Counted from the first letter of the stretch, positions 16,865 through 26,139 are shown. The stretch: DNA of 64,000 bases from Muricomes intestini (GCF_004346165.1 NZ_SLZZ01000009.1:1-64000); one strand, 5' to 3'. Made by a program: numbers and translations. The notes: generated by a model from the sequence alone, not told the origin.

Positions 16865-18922
16865 TCAGAGCGTTGTTTCCAGCATCACTTTTGACATGTA
16901 ATGATTCAAGTATGATTTGAGCTTTTCGTGCTTTTCAAGAATCAGTTTTGGATCTTCTGTCAAAATTTTTTCAGCCGCTTCATTTGCTTTCTGCAAAATT
17001 TTTGCATCCTGAAATATGTCTCCCAGCCGGAAATCCATAATCCCACTTTGACGGATTCCAAATAAGTCTCCGGGGCCGCGAAGCCGCAGATCCTCAGATG
17101 CAATAAAAAAGCCATCATTTGATTTATTTAAAATTTCCAATCGCTCTCTTGTTTCTTTTGATTTTGAAGCACTCATAAAAATACAATAAGACTGGTGCTC
17201 TCCCCGTCCTACCCGTCCGCGGAGCTGATGGAGCTGGGCAAGACCGAACCGCTCTGCGTTTTCAATAAGCATAACTGTAGAATTGGGAACATCAATCCCC
17301 ACTTCAATCACAGTCGTGGAAACTAAGATCTGAATTTCATTTCTGCCGAAAGCCTCCATGATAGCATCTTTCTCAGCCTGCTTCATTTTTCCATACAGAC
17401 AGGCAATATTTATACCGTCTCCTATAGCTTCTTTCAGAAATTGTGTATAGTCTGTAACATTTTCCACTTCAAGAGATTCACTTTCTTCCACCATTGGACA
17501 GATGACGTAACACTGCCGTCCCTCCTCCACCTGCCTTTGCATGAAACGGTATGCAGTGCTGCGGTATCCGGTATCTACCACACAGTTTTTTATGGGAAGC
17601 CTGTTCTTCGGAAGCTCATCAATAACAGAAATATCCAGATCTCCATATAGGATCATGGCCAGTGATCTGGGAATTGGAGTTGCACTCATGACCAGTATAT
17701 GAGGTATACTTCCCTTACCTGCAAGTGCTTCTCTCTGCTTTACACCAAAACGATGCTGCTCGTCGGTCACCACAAGTGCTAAATTGTGGTACTCCGCCTT
17801 GTCCTGTATCAATGCATGGGTGCCGACTATGATATCCGCTTCTCCCAAAATAATTTTTTCATAGACTATTTTCTTTTCCTTGGCTGTCATGGAGCCCGTA
17901 AGGAGTATCGGTTTTAGAGAAATATTATATTGCCGGAGCATAGATAAAATATTTTCGTAATGCTGCTTAGCCAAGACTTCCGTGGGGGCCATCATAGCAC
18001 CCTGATATCCATTTAATCCCGCAAGCATCAGTCCCAGAAGTGCCACAATCGTCTTGCCGGAGCCAACATCCCCCTGAACGAGCCGGGACATGACATGCAT
18101 TCCAGACATATCCTTTTTTATTTCGCTCCAAACCTTTTTCTGAGCATTCGTCAATTCATAAGGCAATGCATTTAAAAAGGCATCTATTGGTTGAGACTCT
18201 GAAAATGTAAAGCTGTTTATAGCTTTATCTTCTCTGGTTTTTATTATTCTAAGCGATAAAATAAAAATTAAAAATTCTTCAAAAACCAGTCTTTCTCTTG
18301 CACAATAGAATTCTTCCTTATTTTGAGGAAAATGCACTCCTCTGACTGCGGAACAAAAGTCTGTCAAATCATAATTTTCCCGAATATCTTCAGGAAGCAG
18401 GTCCTGTTTAGAGTTCATATATTCCATAGCCTGCATTACAGCTTTTTTCACTGTATTATTAGTAAGGCCCGCTGTGAGAGGGTAAACCGGCTGAAGAGTG
18501 CCCTGCTTTTTTTCATATTTTGAACTGGGATAAAAAATCTCAGGATGCTCCATTACCAGACCATCCCTTCTTCTGACCACTCTTCCGCGAAGGGTGATAA
18601 CACCGCCGCGGAGGGTGTTTTTTAAAAATGGCATGCGAAACCAAATTATCTTTAAGGTTCCGGTCATGTCTCTTATAAACAGCCTGGCAACCTGTCTGCT
18701 GTGGTTCCCGTCGAGCTGCACCCTGCCGGATATTGCACCGGTAACAGTTACTGTCCTGCCTTCTTCTACTTCTCCCAAAGGAACCGGGTCATCATATATA
18801 TCATAACCTCTTGGATAATAGCGAAGCAGTTCACTTAACGTTCCCACACCTGCCTTTTCAAAGAGTGCCTGGGTTTTATCCCCGATTCCTTTTAATGTGC
18901 TGATTTTAGAATTCTCATTCAT
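16865..18922 (-). CDS. recG: ATP-dependent DNA helicase RecG
   Basis: A 685-residue superfamily 2 helicase that remodels stalled replication forks and branched DNA. An N-terminal wedge (OB-fold) domain lies at about 50-160. The motor has Walker A GDVGSGKT (284-291), the Walker B variant DEQH (387-390) and the SATPIPR motif shortly after. The QLRGRVGRG motif VI region and the RecG C-terminal domain follow. Length is normal. It is third in the order asp23-like, fakA-like, recG on the minus strand, with an 11-nt gap after the fakA-like gene. Confidence 0.97.
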   Translation of the reverse strand: MNENSKISTLKGIGDKTQALFEKAGVGTLSELLRYYPRGYDIYDDPVPLGEVEEGRTVTVTGAISGRVQLDGNHSRQVARLFIRDMTGTLKIIWFRMPFLKNTLRGGVITLRGRVVRRRDGLVMEHPEIFYPSSKYEKKQGTLQPVYPLTAGLTNNTVKKAVMQAMEYMNSKQDLLPEDIRENYDLTDFCSAVRGVHFPQNKEEFYCARERLVFEEFLIFILSLRIIKTREDKAINSFTFSESQPIDAFLNALPYELTNAQKKVWSEIKKDMSGMHVMSRLVQGDVGSGKTIVALLGLMLAGLNGYQGAMMAPTEVLAKQHYENILSMLRQYNISLKPILLTGSMTAKEKKIVYEKIILGEADIIVGTHALIQDKAEYHNLALVVTDEQHRFGVKQREALAGKGSIPHILVMSATPIPRSLAMILYGDLDISVIDELPKNRLPIKNCVVDTGYRSTAYRFMQRQVEEGRQCYVICPMVEESESLEVENVTDYTQFLKEAIGDGINIACLYGKMKQAEKDAIMEAFGRNEIQILVSTTVIEVGIDVPNSTVMLIENAERFGLAQLHQLRGRVGRGEHQSYCIFMSASKSKETRERLEILNKSNDGFFIASEDLRLRGPGDLFGIRQSGIMDFRLGDIFQDAKILQKANEAAEKILTEDPKLILEKHEKLKSYLNHYMSKVMLETTL

Positions 18923-18933
18923 GGCTTAATATT

Positions 18934-20604
18934 CTACTCTACCGATAATATATAATAGTAAATGGGCTGACCTCCAAAATGGGCATCTACATCCGCCTCC
19001 GGGTAGAGATTGCTTATCTCCTGTGCAAAGCGCACTGCATCTTCGGCCAATACATCTTTCCCGTAGTACAAGCTGATGAGCTCTGTATCAGCGTCTACCT
19101 GACAGGAAAGCATTTCTTTTGCTACAGTTTCCACAGACTGACCTACGGAGAGAATTCCTTCATCGCCGATTCCCATGATATCGCCCTCATGAATTTCCTT
19201 GTCATCAATGCGGGTATCCCGCACTGCATATGTGACCTGTCCGGTCTTTACTTTCTGAATTTCCTCTAACATATTTGTTTCATTTGCAGAAATGCCTCTT
19301 TCAGGCATATAATTAATTACTGCGGTAATCCCCTGTGTCACGGTCTTTGTAGGTATCACAATGATATCCTTTTCTTTTGTCAGGGACCGCGCCTGATTTG
19401 CTGCCAGTATAATGTTTTTGTTATTCGGAAGTATAAAAATATGTTTTGCGCTGACTGCGTTGATAGCCGTCAGCATATCTTCCGTACTCGGATTCATGGT
19501 CTGCCCGCCTTCAATGATATAATCCACCCCCAGCTCCCGGAAGATATTGTTCAGGCCCTCTCCTATGGAAACTGCAATAAAGCCTATCTCCTTTTCAGGC
19601 TCTTTTGCTTTTGAGGAGGCGTTCCTTTTCTGTTCTGCCGCCAGTTTTTCAGAATTCTTGAACAATCTCTCCTGGTGTTCCTCACGCATATTATCAATCT
19701 TCATCCTGGTAAGCTGTCCATAGGTCAGTGCTTTCTGAATTGCCAGTCCTGGATCATTGGTGTGCACATGAATCTTTATAATATCATCGTCTGCCACACA
19801 TACGATGGAATCTCCGATAGATTCAAGATAGGCCTTAAACTCTGTCTCGTCCTTTTCGGAAAATTTCTTTTCCGTCATAATAATAAATTCAGTACAATAG
19901 CCGAACTTAATGTCTGCCTCCGCTTGAACTCCCGGTCTTACCATGGTGGTGCCGGAGCTTGTTTCGATGGCGCTGTAGTCAATCTCCTTGCCCTGGAATG
20001 CATCATATGCACCCCTTAACACCTCCAGAAGTCCCTGTCCGCCGGAGTCTACCACACCGGCCTCCTTCAGCACCGGGAGCATCTCGGGGGTTCTGGAAAG
20101 TACATATTCTGCATGTTCTAATATTTGCGGAAGAAATATTTCAAAATCACCGGTCGTTTCCGCCAACTCCGCCGCCTTTTGAGCAACCCCCTTAGCAACG
20201 GTAAGAATTGTTCCTTCTTTTGGCTTCATAACTGCTTTATACGCTGTTGCGCGGGCACGCTCACATGCCTGTGCAAAAATTTCTGCATCAATTTCTTTAT
20301 ATCCGCGTATCTCTTTTGTGAACCCCCTCAGCAGCTGAGACAGGATTACGCCGGAGTTACCCCTGGCACCGCGCAGTGAGCCAGAAGAAATGGCCTTGGC
20401 CAGAGCCTGCATATTTGTTTGTTCAAGTACAGTCACCTCTTTTGCTGCAGACAGAATAGTCAGCGTCATATTAGTTCCTGTATCTCCATCGGGAACCGGA
20501 AATACATTCAGTTCATTAATAAATTCTTTTTTGGCTTCCAGATTAGCTGCTCCCGCTAAAAACATTTTCGCGAACAGTTCTGCGTTTATCGTATTCGTTG
20601 CCAC
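18934..20604 (-). CDS. DAK2-domain protein, fatty acid kinase FakA-like (YloV)
   Basis: A 556-residue cytoplasmic protein with an N-terminal DhaL-type kinase domain, in which DGDTGTNM (39-46) binds the ATP-metal, a middle domain, and a C-terminal DegV/FakB-interacting region. FakA phosphorylates fatty acids held by FakB so that they can enter phospholipid synthesis; the substrate here is inferred from family membership. It follows the asp23-like gene and precedes recG, the same order as yloU-yloV-recG in Bacillus. Confidence 0.9.
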   Translation of the reverse strand: MATNTINAELFAKMFLAGAANLEAKKEFINELNVFPVPDGDTGTNMTLTILSAAKEVTVLEQTNMQALAKAISSGSLRGARGNSGVILSQLLRGFTKEIRGYKEIDAEIFAQACERARATAYKAVMKPKEGTILTVAKGVAQKAAELAETTGDFEIFLPQILEHAEYVLSRTPEMLPVLKEAGVVDSGGQGLLEVLRGAYDAFQGKEIDYSAIETSSGTTMVRPGVQAEADIKFGYCTEFIIMTEKKFSEKDETEFKAYLESIGDSIVCVADDDIIKIHVHTNDPGLAIQKALTYGQLTRMKIDNMREEHQERLFKNSEKLAAEQKRNASSKAKEPEKEIGFIAVSIGEGLNNIFRELGVDYIIEGGQTMNPSTEDMLTAINAVSAKHIFILPNNKNIILAANQARSLTKEKDIIVIPTKTVTQGITAVINYMPERGISANETNMLEEIQKVKTGQVTYAVRDTRIDDKEIHEGDIMGIGDEGILSVGQSVETVAKEMLSCQVDADTELISLYYGKDVLAEDAVRFAQEISNLYPEADVDAHFGGQPIYYYILSVE

Positions 20605-20618
20605 GACAAGTATCCTCC

Positions 20619-20981
20619 TTAATCAATCACTCTGACACCTTCGACAAAGATATTTATTTTATCTACAGTCATCCCGGTAAATTCTTCTACTTTGTATTTT
20701 ACACTGCTCATCAGATTGTCAGAAACTGAAAGAATATTTACTCCGTATGCAACAATCACATGAAAATTTAACTTTAGAACATTGTCATCGGAAAGTTCCA
20801 CCTGGATTCCCTGGGTCAGGCTTTCTTTCTTCAGCAGTCTTACTAATCCATCTTTCATATTGACTGCGGCCATCCCGACAATACCAAAACATTCCACTGC
20901 AACAGAGCCTGCATATTTTGCAATTACATCCGAACTGATTGTGACAATCCCGAGCTCTGTACTCATACTGCCCTTCATCAT
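20619..20981 (-). CDS. Asp23/Gls24 family protein (YloU-like)
   Basis: A 120-residue protein with the Asp23 alpha/beta fold. It opens with a GIVTISSDVIAKYAG segment and ends with a VDKINIFVEGV strand. Family members are membrane-associated envelope-stress proteins or, like YloU, of unclear role. Two ATG codons at 20981 and 20978 both follow GGAGGT; the second has slightly better spacing. A good promoter lies 50 nt upstream, and the gene heads an operon with fakA-like and recG. Confidence 0.88.
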   Translation of the reverse strand: MMKGSMSTELGIVTISSDVIAKYAGSVAVECFGIVGMAAVNMKDGLVRLLKKESLTQGIQVELSDDNVLKLNFHVIVAYGVNILSVSDNLMSSVKYKVEEFTGMTVDKINIFVEGVRVID

Positions 20982-21030
20982 ATATTACCTCCAATTCCTA
21001 AATGGATTTTTAAACATAATTAACATAGGT

Positions 21031-21059
21031 ATTATACTCTGTCTGGTTGGATTTTACAA
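21031..21059 (-). promoter_or_regulatory. Promoter of the asp23-fakA-recG operon
   Basis: On the minus strand TTGTAA (21059-21054) and TATAAT (21036-21031) are 17 bp apart. It diverges from the rpmB promoter about 40 bp away. Confidence 0.7.
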
Positions 21060-21095
21060 TATAGATTCGGAAAAATGAAAAATTTCAGAAAATGC

Positions 21096-21124
21096 TTGCA
21101 ATAGGAAACCCTTTCTGATAAAAT
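21096..21124 (+). promoter_or_regulatory. Promoter of rpmB
   Basis: TTGCAA (21096-21101) and TAAAAT (21119-21124) are 17 bp apart, with TG placed as an extended -10. The leader holds the perfect 14-nt palindrome AGCCTATATAGGCT at 21137-21150, before the AGGAGGT ribosome binding site. Confidence 0.75.
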
Positions 21125-21176
21125 AACAGTGTTGTGAGCCTATATAGGCTATTTCAGATCGTTAGGAGGTGCAATG

Positions 21177-21362
21177 ATGGCTAAATGTGCTATTTGTGAA
21201 AAGGGTGCTCATTTCGGTAATAACGTAAGTCACTCTCATAGAAGATCACCAAAAATGTGGAAATCAAATGTGAAATCCGTTAGAGTTAAAACAGAAGGCG
21301 GATCAAAAAAGATGTACGTTTGTACTTCCTGCTTAAAATCAGGACGTGTAGAACGTGCTTAA
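21177..21362 (+). CDS. rpmB: 50S ribosomal protein L28
   Basis: A 61-residue ribosomal protein of the large subunit. The sequence begins MAKCAICEKG and has a second CTSC pair near the C-terminus, so this is the four-cysteine (zinc-binding) version of L28. The start at 21177 is preferred over the ATG at 21174 because the AGGAGGT site then lies 7 nt away. It stands alone on the plus strand between its own promoter and terminator, as rpmB commonly does. Confidence 0.97.
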   Translation: MAKCAICEKGAHFGNNVSHSHRRSPKMWKSNVKSVRVKTEGGSKKMYVCTSCLKSGRVERA

Positions 21363-21384
21363 GAGAATATTTTGAAGACACGGG

Positions 21385-21412
21385 GTACTCACTGCAATGT
21401 GGGTACTTTTTT
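21385..21412 (+). terminator. Rho-independent terminator of rpmB
   Basis: GTACTCAC (21385-21392) pairs with GTGGGTAC (21399-21406), with one wobble pair and a 6-nt loop, and is followed by six T. Confidence 0.8.
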
Positions 21413-21421
21413 CTTTGTCTT

Positions 21422-21556
21422 TTACCCGCAGAACAGCTTATACCCCGCCGCCAGAGCAATGATTGTCAGAATCAGACCTATTGCATTCGGCAATACCAAC
21501 ATCAGAATCATGCCGACTCCAAACCACAGCAGTGCAAATCCTATTACTTTTTTCAT
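21422..21556 (-). CDS. Small membrane protein, 44 residues, unknown function
   Basis: A short minus-strand frame starting with ATG at 21556, with GGGAG 10 nt upstream, and ending TAA at 21422. It encodes 44 residues, starting MKKVIGFALL and ending AGYKLFCG, with two hydrophobic stretches (about 4-22 and 25-40) separated by a Pro-Asn turn and a basic N-terminus. This looks like a small hairpin membrane protein. No family is recognised. It sits 48 nt downstream of ytfJ, on the same strand, and may be cotranscribed with ytfI-ytfJ, both linked to sporulation in relatives. Confidence 0.6.
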   Translation of the reverse strand: MKKVIGFALLWFGVGMILMLVLPNAIGLILTIIALAAGYKLFCG

Positions 21557-21604
21557 AATCCGTTTACTCCCGGCAGAGGTTTACTATTATTCTATGCAGC
21601 TTTT

Positions 21605-22015
21605 TTAAATATGTGCTCCGTCTTCTCCGGATTCTTCAGAATTTAAAATGTCCGCAACATCTTCCTCTGTAACCTTTTCATCCTTTGAAGTAAATTTATC
21701 TACCACATCCGGCACCATATCCAGAATCTTAGTAATTGTATCCTGATTTTTAATGTTTACCAGTTTTGTTGTGCCATTTTTAATGACCAGAACCGCGCTG
21801 GGGGTTATTTTGCCGCCCAGACCTCCTGTTCCCCTTCCTTTTTTATCACCGGAAAAATATCCGGCCCCCACTCCAAAGGTTACATCCACAAGAGGAAGAA
21901 TGATGATATCATTAATATGGATTGCGTCGCCGACGACCGTTTTTGTCGTAATAACCTGGTCCATGCCACGAAACAGTGATTCAACCGTGTCCTTAAAATT
22001 ATTTTCCGCTGCCAT
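21605..22015 (-). CDS. ytfJ: GerW/YtfJ-family spore protein
   Basis: A 136-residue protein of the GerW (YtfJ) family, made in the forespore in Bacillus and linked to germination and spore quality. The core contains KTVVGDAI and a Gly-rich GVGAGYFSGD...GTGGLGG segment typical of the family, and the tail is acidic. The start at 22015 has AGGAGG 7 nt upstream; the longer frame to 22042 would overlap ytfI further. The pairing with a DUF2953 gene matches ytfI-ytfJ of Bacillus. Confidence 0.88.
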   Translation of the reverse strand: MAAENNFKDTVESLFRGMDQVITTKTVVGDAIHINDIIILPLVDVTFGVGAGYFSGDKKGRGTGGLGGKITPSAVLVIKNGTTKLVNIKNQDTITKILDMVPDVVDKFTSKDEKVTEEDVADILNSEESGEDGAHI

Positions 22016-22026
22016 TTTTAATCCTC

Positions 22027-22941
22027 CTAATTTGAAAACCATGTTTTTATATTTTTAATATGTCTGAATGTGATACGGACGTTTTTATTCCATATCAGGC
22101 TCCAGAGTGATATGACAAAGTATATACCCCGTATCTTTCCTGAAGCAAATAAATTTGCCTCAAGTATCTCCTGTTCAAAATCAGGCTGAATATTTGTATG
22201 TTTCCCAAGAAATGGGGAAAGCATACTGGCAGCTGCCAGAACATAGCCTGTATTGGCAGGGTCCTCAAAGCCAAAATGAGCCCAAAGTTTTAATTTACGG
22301 GGCTTTAGAAAGCCAAGGAGCCGCCTTAATTCTGTAAGAACCGTCCCTAATGCCGACCTGTGGGCTTCATCTGCAATAAATTCTGCCAGCTTGTCCTTCT
22401 TTTCCAACAATGACTTTATGGCACTGCAGATTTTGTGGATTGTTTGCTTTATCTTATCATAGATTCTGCAGATTGTATATTTTATCTTTTGGTAAAAAGA
22501 GGATTTCTTTTCTTCCCGCTTCCCGATTTTGTCATCGCTCTTTCCATTATGAAGTGTTTTGGGTATTTCTCTTGCCAGAGTTTTCTCTTCGTCTCTTTCC
22601 TCCTCTTTTTCTGTCCTCTGCTCTTCTTCTACTTTTTCCTTGTTTTCAAAAGGAGCTTTCTCTTCATCCTCATCTTGAACCTGTCCTATCCTTTTCCACG
22701 CAATTCGGAGTTCCCAGTCAAGCTTCTTATTTTCGTAGGAGACATTTCCACTGATCAGGTGAAAAATCCATAAGAATCTGGCATTTGCATGCAGGGAATC
22801 CAGATCTCCTTCACAGACTGCCTTAACCCGGTAACGAAAAGGGACAAAAAGAGCAACACAAATAAGCAATACAGCCAAACCGAGTATTGCCAGCAGTATC
22901 CATCCTATAATTTTCAGAATCAACAGGATTATATGTAACAT
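22027..22941 (-). CDS. DUF2953 membrane protein (YtfI-like)
   Basis: A 304-residue protein. It has an N-terminal membrane segment (about 3-32), then a soluble region with a strongly charged Glu/Lys-rich stretch (about 88-140), and a conserved C-terminal part of the DUF2953 type. Function is unknown in the family; in Bacillus the gene neighbours ytfJ, and the same pairing is seen here. The charged middle is low complexity and probably disordered. Confidence 0.78.
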   Translation of the reverse strand: MLHIILLILKIIGWILLAILGLAVLLICVALFVPFRYRVKAVCEGDLDSLHANARFLWIFHLISGNVSYENKKLDWELRIAWKRIGQVQDEDEEKAPFENKEKVEEEQRTEKEEERDEEKTLAREIPKTLHNGKSDDKIGKREEKKSSFYQKIKYTICRIYDKIKQTIHKICSAIKSLLEKKDKLAEFIADEAHRSALGTVLTELRRLLGFLKPRKLKLWAHFGFEDPANTGYVLAAASMLSPFLGKHTNIQPDFEQEILEANLFASGKIRGIYFVISLWSLIWNKNVRITFRHIKNIKTWFSN

Positions 22942-22947
22942 TTGCTC

Positions 22948-23301
22948 TTACACTCTGCCTTCCTCATATTCTTTTTGACGATTTACGATAAAGCTTCGTA
23001 TATCTGTATCCTGTGCCTTTTCATAGATTTCTTTTACAATATGCTCTGTCAGGTAAAGTGCACCGTCGTAGCCTCTGGCAATCCCTACCACAAACAGTGG
23101 AGTATCTTCATAAAAATGCTGTTTCAACAACAGGGACGAATAAAATTCCAGGTGATTTTGCATTCCCTGTGCTAAAGTAATTATATAAATGGAAGGCTGG
23201 GCAGAATTCGTATTTAATTTTTGAATCACTTTTTCTTTTTTGTGTTTCAGCTCCTCACTGAAATATAAATCACAGTAAAATGCCATCTGCATAATTTTCA
23301 C
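22948..23301 (-). CDS. Hypothetical protein, 117 residues
   Basis: I do not recognise a family. The protein is soluble, has no signal or membrane segment, and contains a predicted alternation of helices and short strands, with IYIITLAQG and PLFVVGIARGYDGA as the most structured parts. It lies between the PBP gene (9-nt gap) and the DUF2953 gene (6-nt gap) on the same strand, so it is likely translated from the same transcript. Tight spacing and ordinary codon use argue that it is a real gene. Confidence 0.7.
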   Translation of the reverse strand: MKIMQMAFYCDLYFSEELKHKKEKVIQKLNTNSAQPSIYIITLAQGMQNHLEFYSSLLLKQHFYEDTPLFVVGIARGYDGALYLTEHIVKEIYEKAQDTDIRSFIVNRQKEYEEGRV

Positions 23302-23310
23302 CGCCTGGTT

Positions 23311-24816
23311 TTAATTATAATAATAAGCATCCAATATCTGTTTTGCAATGGGCACAGCTTTTGCTCCCGCATCCCCGTCATAACCTTCGATAATCACACT
23401 GATGACCAGCTCCGGGTTATCCACATTTGTAAACCCCATAAACCAGGAGTGGGTCTTCTCACCGTCCACCATACTGTACTCTGCTGTTCCGGTTTTTCCG
23501 GCAGCAGTGTATGACTGACCACTCAACAGGGATGCAGTCCCTTCGTCTACAACGGCGCGCATATAGTCCTTGAGCTGTGCAGCCTCAGCAGATGTCATAA
23601 GCTTTTTGTAACTCTTCGGTACATTCTTCCGGATTTCTGCGCCGGTATAATTTGTTACCTTTTCAACAAGGTAGGGCTCCATAAGTGTACCGCCATTGGC
23701 TATGGCCGAAGTGATCAGTGCCATATGGTACGGGCTGACTAATGTTTCTCCTTGTCCCATGGCCGTCATCATCATATCTGCACTGCTGGATTTCTCCGTG
23801 ATTTTAAAAGAGCTTTTCGATGTGTCCAGCACAGCGGGAAGCTCCTTATTAAACAAAAGTTCCTCAGCCGTATTGCGGTAGGATGTTTTATTTAAAGTGA
23901 GGCCGATATTTGCAAATGAAGAATTGCAGGAATTGGCCATGGAACTCCTCAAGTCCTCCAGACCGTGGACGGTATTGTCAAAACAGTGTATCGTAGTTCC
24001 CTCGGCAGTAATCTCCCCCACACAGTCGTAACTGTAGTTTTGATAATCACTGTGCTCCCGCATGTATTCCAGGGCTGTCACTACTTTAAAGGTGGAGCCA
24101 GGCGCATACTGCCCCTGGGAGGCCCTGTTCAAAAGAGGACTATTATCTTCGTCTGTATTTAAGGCATCCCAGTTGACTGCAACACTGTTAGGATCATAGG
24201 AAGGCCCGGAAACCATAGCCAAAATCTTGCCTGTACCTGGCTCCATCACTACTACAGCCCCTTTGTTGCTGCCAAGTGCATCGTATGCCGCCTGCTGCAG
24301 GTCTGCATCCAGGGTTGTAACGACTGTGTCTCCCATGTTTTTTTCATCTTTAAATTCATTCATCATCTTCTGTAAAAAGAAAGCGTTGGATGTGAGCAGC
24401 TCAGAGTTTTCCACAGATTCCAGCCCGCTTTTTCCGACAGCGGGGTCACTGAAGCCAACCACGTGTGCAAATGCTGCCCCGTAAGGATAAGAACGCACCT
24501 CTGTCCCGTCATCCCCCACATCTGTCATGGCAAGGGCATTTCCGTTTCTGTCGGCAATACTTCCCCGGATAATTCTGTCAGCAAAAGCATCCTGACGTTT
24601 GTTATAAGGACTACTTACAACAGTTTTTGCACGTGCAATATTAAAATATACGATATAACTCATCAGTGCAAGGAACAAGACAACGAAAAAGTAAGTTACT
24701 CTAGCGAACTCTTTGTTTCGGAACTTCTTCGAAGGCTGCTTTCTCCCTCCGGCGCTGTTTTTTCCGGGGCGCCGTCTCTGGTTGTCTACCTCTTCGTAAT
24801 TCTCTTCTCTTCTCAA
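23311..24816 (-). CDS. Penicillin-binding transpeptidase, monofunctional (PbpA/FtsI-like)
   Basis: A 501-residue class B PBP. It has a basic N-terminus, one membrane anchor (about 40-60), and an extracytoplasmic transpeptidase domain. The three active-site motifs are complete: STFK (Ser241, Lys244), SCN (296-298) and KTG (441-443). It cross-links peptidoglycan. The start is a TTG at 24816 preceded by GAGGAAG; it lies inside the 3' end of the FtsW/RodA-family gene, overlapping it by 116 nt. Such SEDS-PBP pairs form glycan polymerase/cross-linking complexes, and the overlap suggests coupled synthesis of the two partners. Confidence 0.9.
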   Translation of the reverse strand: MRREENYEEVDNQRRRPGKNSAGGRKQPSKKFRNKEFARVTYFFVVLFLALMSYIVYFNIARAKTVVSSPYNKRQDAFADRIIRGSIADRNGNALAMTDVGDDGTEVRSYPYGAAFAHVVGFSDPAVGKSGLESVENSELLTSNAFFLQKMMNEFKDEKNMGDTVVTTLDADLQQAAYDALGSNKGAVVVMEPGTGKILAMVSGPSYDPNSVAVNWDALNTDEDNSPLLNRASQGQYAPGSTFKVVTALEYMREHSDYQNYSYDCVGEITAEGTTIHCFDNTVHGLEDLRSSMANSCNSSFANIGLTLNKTSYRNTAEELLFNKELPAVLDTSKSSFKITEKSSSADMMMTAMGQGETLVSPYHMALITSAIANGGTLMEPYLVEKVTNYTGAEIRKNVPKSYKKLMTSAEAAQLKDYMRAVVDEGTASLLSGQSYTAAGKTGTAEYSMVDGEKTHSWFMGFTNVDNPELVISVIIEGYDGDAGAKAVPIAKQILDAYYYN

Positions 24817-26125
24817 TATTTTCTTCCTCGTCTTCTCTTAAAATATACAGACCCTGTATAATTCCAAACATAATCATGGTGCTTAACATGGAACTCCCCC
24901 CATAGCTGACCAGCGGAAGCGTAACTCCAGTGGAGGGGATAAACTTTGTGACACCGCCGATTGTCAGGAACACCTGGAAAATATAACAGGTTCCAAGACC
25001 AAGAGCAATCAGTTTATAGAACCGGTTGCGGATTGCCATAGCAATATTCAAAAACATTACATAGCAGCTGACACATACCAGAATGAGGCACAATGCAAAA
25101 ATCAACCCCATCTCTTCTGAAATTGCAGAAAATATGAAATCTTCCGCTGCAACAGGAATGCTGTCGGGAAGTCCCTGGTACAGTCCCATCCCGAACCAGC
25201 TCCCCGTTCCAATTGCAAAAAGTGACTGTGCTACCTGATATCCGCCCTCACTGTAAGAAGCAAAAGGATCCTTCCATGCCATAACCCGAACCTGGATATG
25301 ATAAAACAGGTGAAAGGCCAAAACAGCCGCGGCACTGCCGGCACCGATTCCCGCCAGAGCATAGAGGGGCTGACTTGTGGCCACATAAAGCATCACCAGG
25401 TATACCACAAACATAATAAGAGCGGCACCCAGATCGGTGGAAAGCACCAGAATCAGTACATGCATAGCCGCAACAGCCGTAGTCACTACGACATTTTTAA
25501 ATTCTGTAGACTGATTCAGACTTGCCGCCACATAAAATACAAATAATATTTTCACAAATTCCGAAGGCTGAATCCCGAATCCGCCTATAGTAAATCCCAG
25601 CTTTGCACCATCCGAGAGCTGCCCCAGAACGGCAACCGCTCCCAGTGCCAGAATTCCTATCCCTGCGTAAATATAAGCCCAGTCTTTCAGAAATTGAAGT
25701 TTTCGTATCAGTACAGGGACAATGAGTCCGATCACAAGCCCCAGCGCTGCAAATATAAACTGCTTCACCGCTTTTGCGTAGGAAAGCCTTGTAATCATAA
25801 TAAAACCGATACTCAGCAGCATACACATATTATTAACAACCAGCCGGGATGCTTTTGGATAAAAAATCCGGTATAATACGAGTACCGCAATCAGGAGCAG
25901 AACTTGAGCGCCATAAAAGTACAGGAGCTCCTGCTTTTTTGTCTGCAGATACATTACCCCATACGCGGTAAACTGCATTAGAAACATCAGCACGTTCTGG
26001 CGTATTAGTATTCCTTTTTTATCTTCCTCATACACCTTTGCAAATACGGAAAAGCATGAAAACGTATAGATCGACATCAATAAAATGATGACATATTTTG
26101 ATAGCTCTACTATTATATTAACCAT
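24701..26125 (-). CDS. FtsW/RodA/SpoVE-family SEDS glycosyltransferase
   Basis: A 474-residue polytopic membrane protein with ten or more hydrophobic segments and the SEDS signature near the C-terminal half (IPVAAEDFIFSAISEEMG, then PSTGVTLPLVSYGGSS). SEDS proteins polymerise lipid II into glycan strands. Which family member it is (division, elongation or sporulation) cannot be settled by sequence alone. The last 45 residues form a Lys/Arg/Glu-rich cytoplasmic tail that is encoded over the beginning of the partner PBP gene. Confidence 0.9.
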   Translation of the reverse strand: MVNIIVELSKYVIILLMSIYTFSCFSVFAKVYEEDKKGILIRQNVLMFLMQFTAYGVMYLQTKKQELLYFYGAQVLLLIAVLVLYRIFYPKASRLVVNNMCMLLSIGFIMITRLSYAKAVKQFIFAALGLVIGLIVPVLIRKLQFLKDWAYIYAGIGILALGAVAVLGQLSDGAKLGFTIGGFGIQPSEFVKILFVFYVAASLNQSTEFKNVVVTTAVAAMHVLILVLSTDLGAALIMFVVYLVMLYVATSQPLYALAGIGAGSAAAVLAFHLFYHIQVRVMAWKDPFASYSEGGYQVAQSLFAIGTGSWFGMGLYQGLPDSIPVAAEDFIFSAISEEMGLIFALCLILVCVSCYVMFLNIAMAIRNRFYKLIALGLGTCYIFQVFLTIGGVTKFIPSTGVTLPLVSYGGSSMLSTMIMFGIIQGLYILREDEEENIEKRRELRRGRQPETAPRKKQRRREKAAFEEVPKQRVR

Positions 26126-26139
26126 TGTTTCACCTGCTT

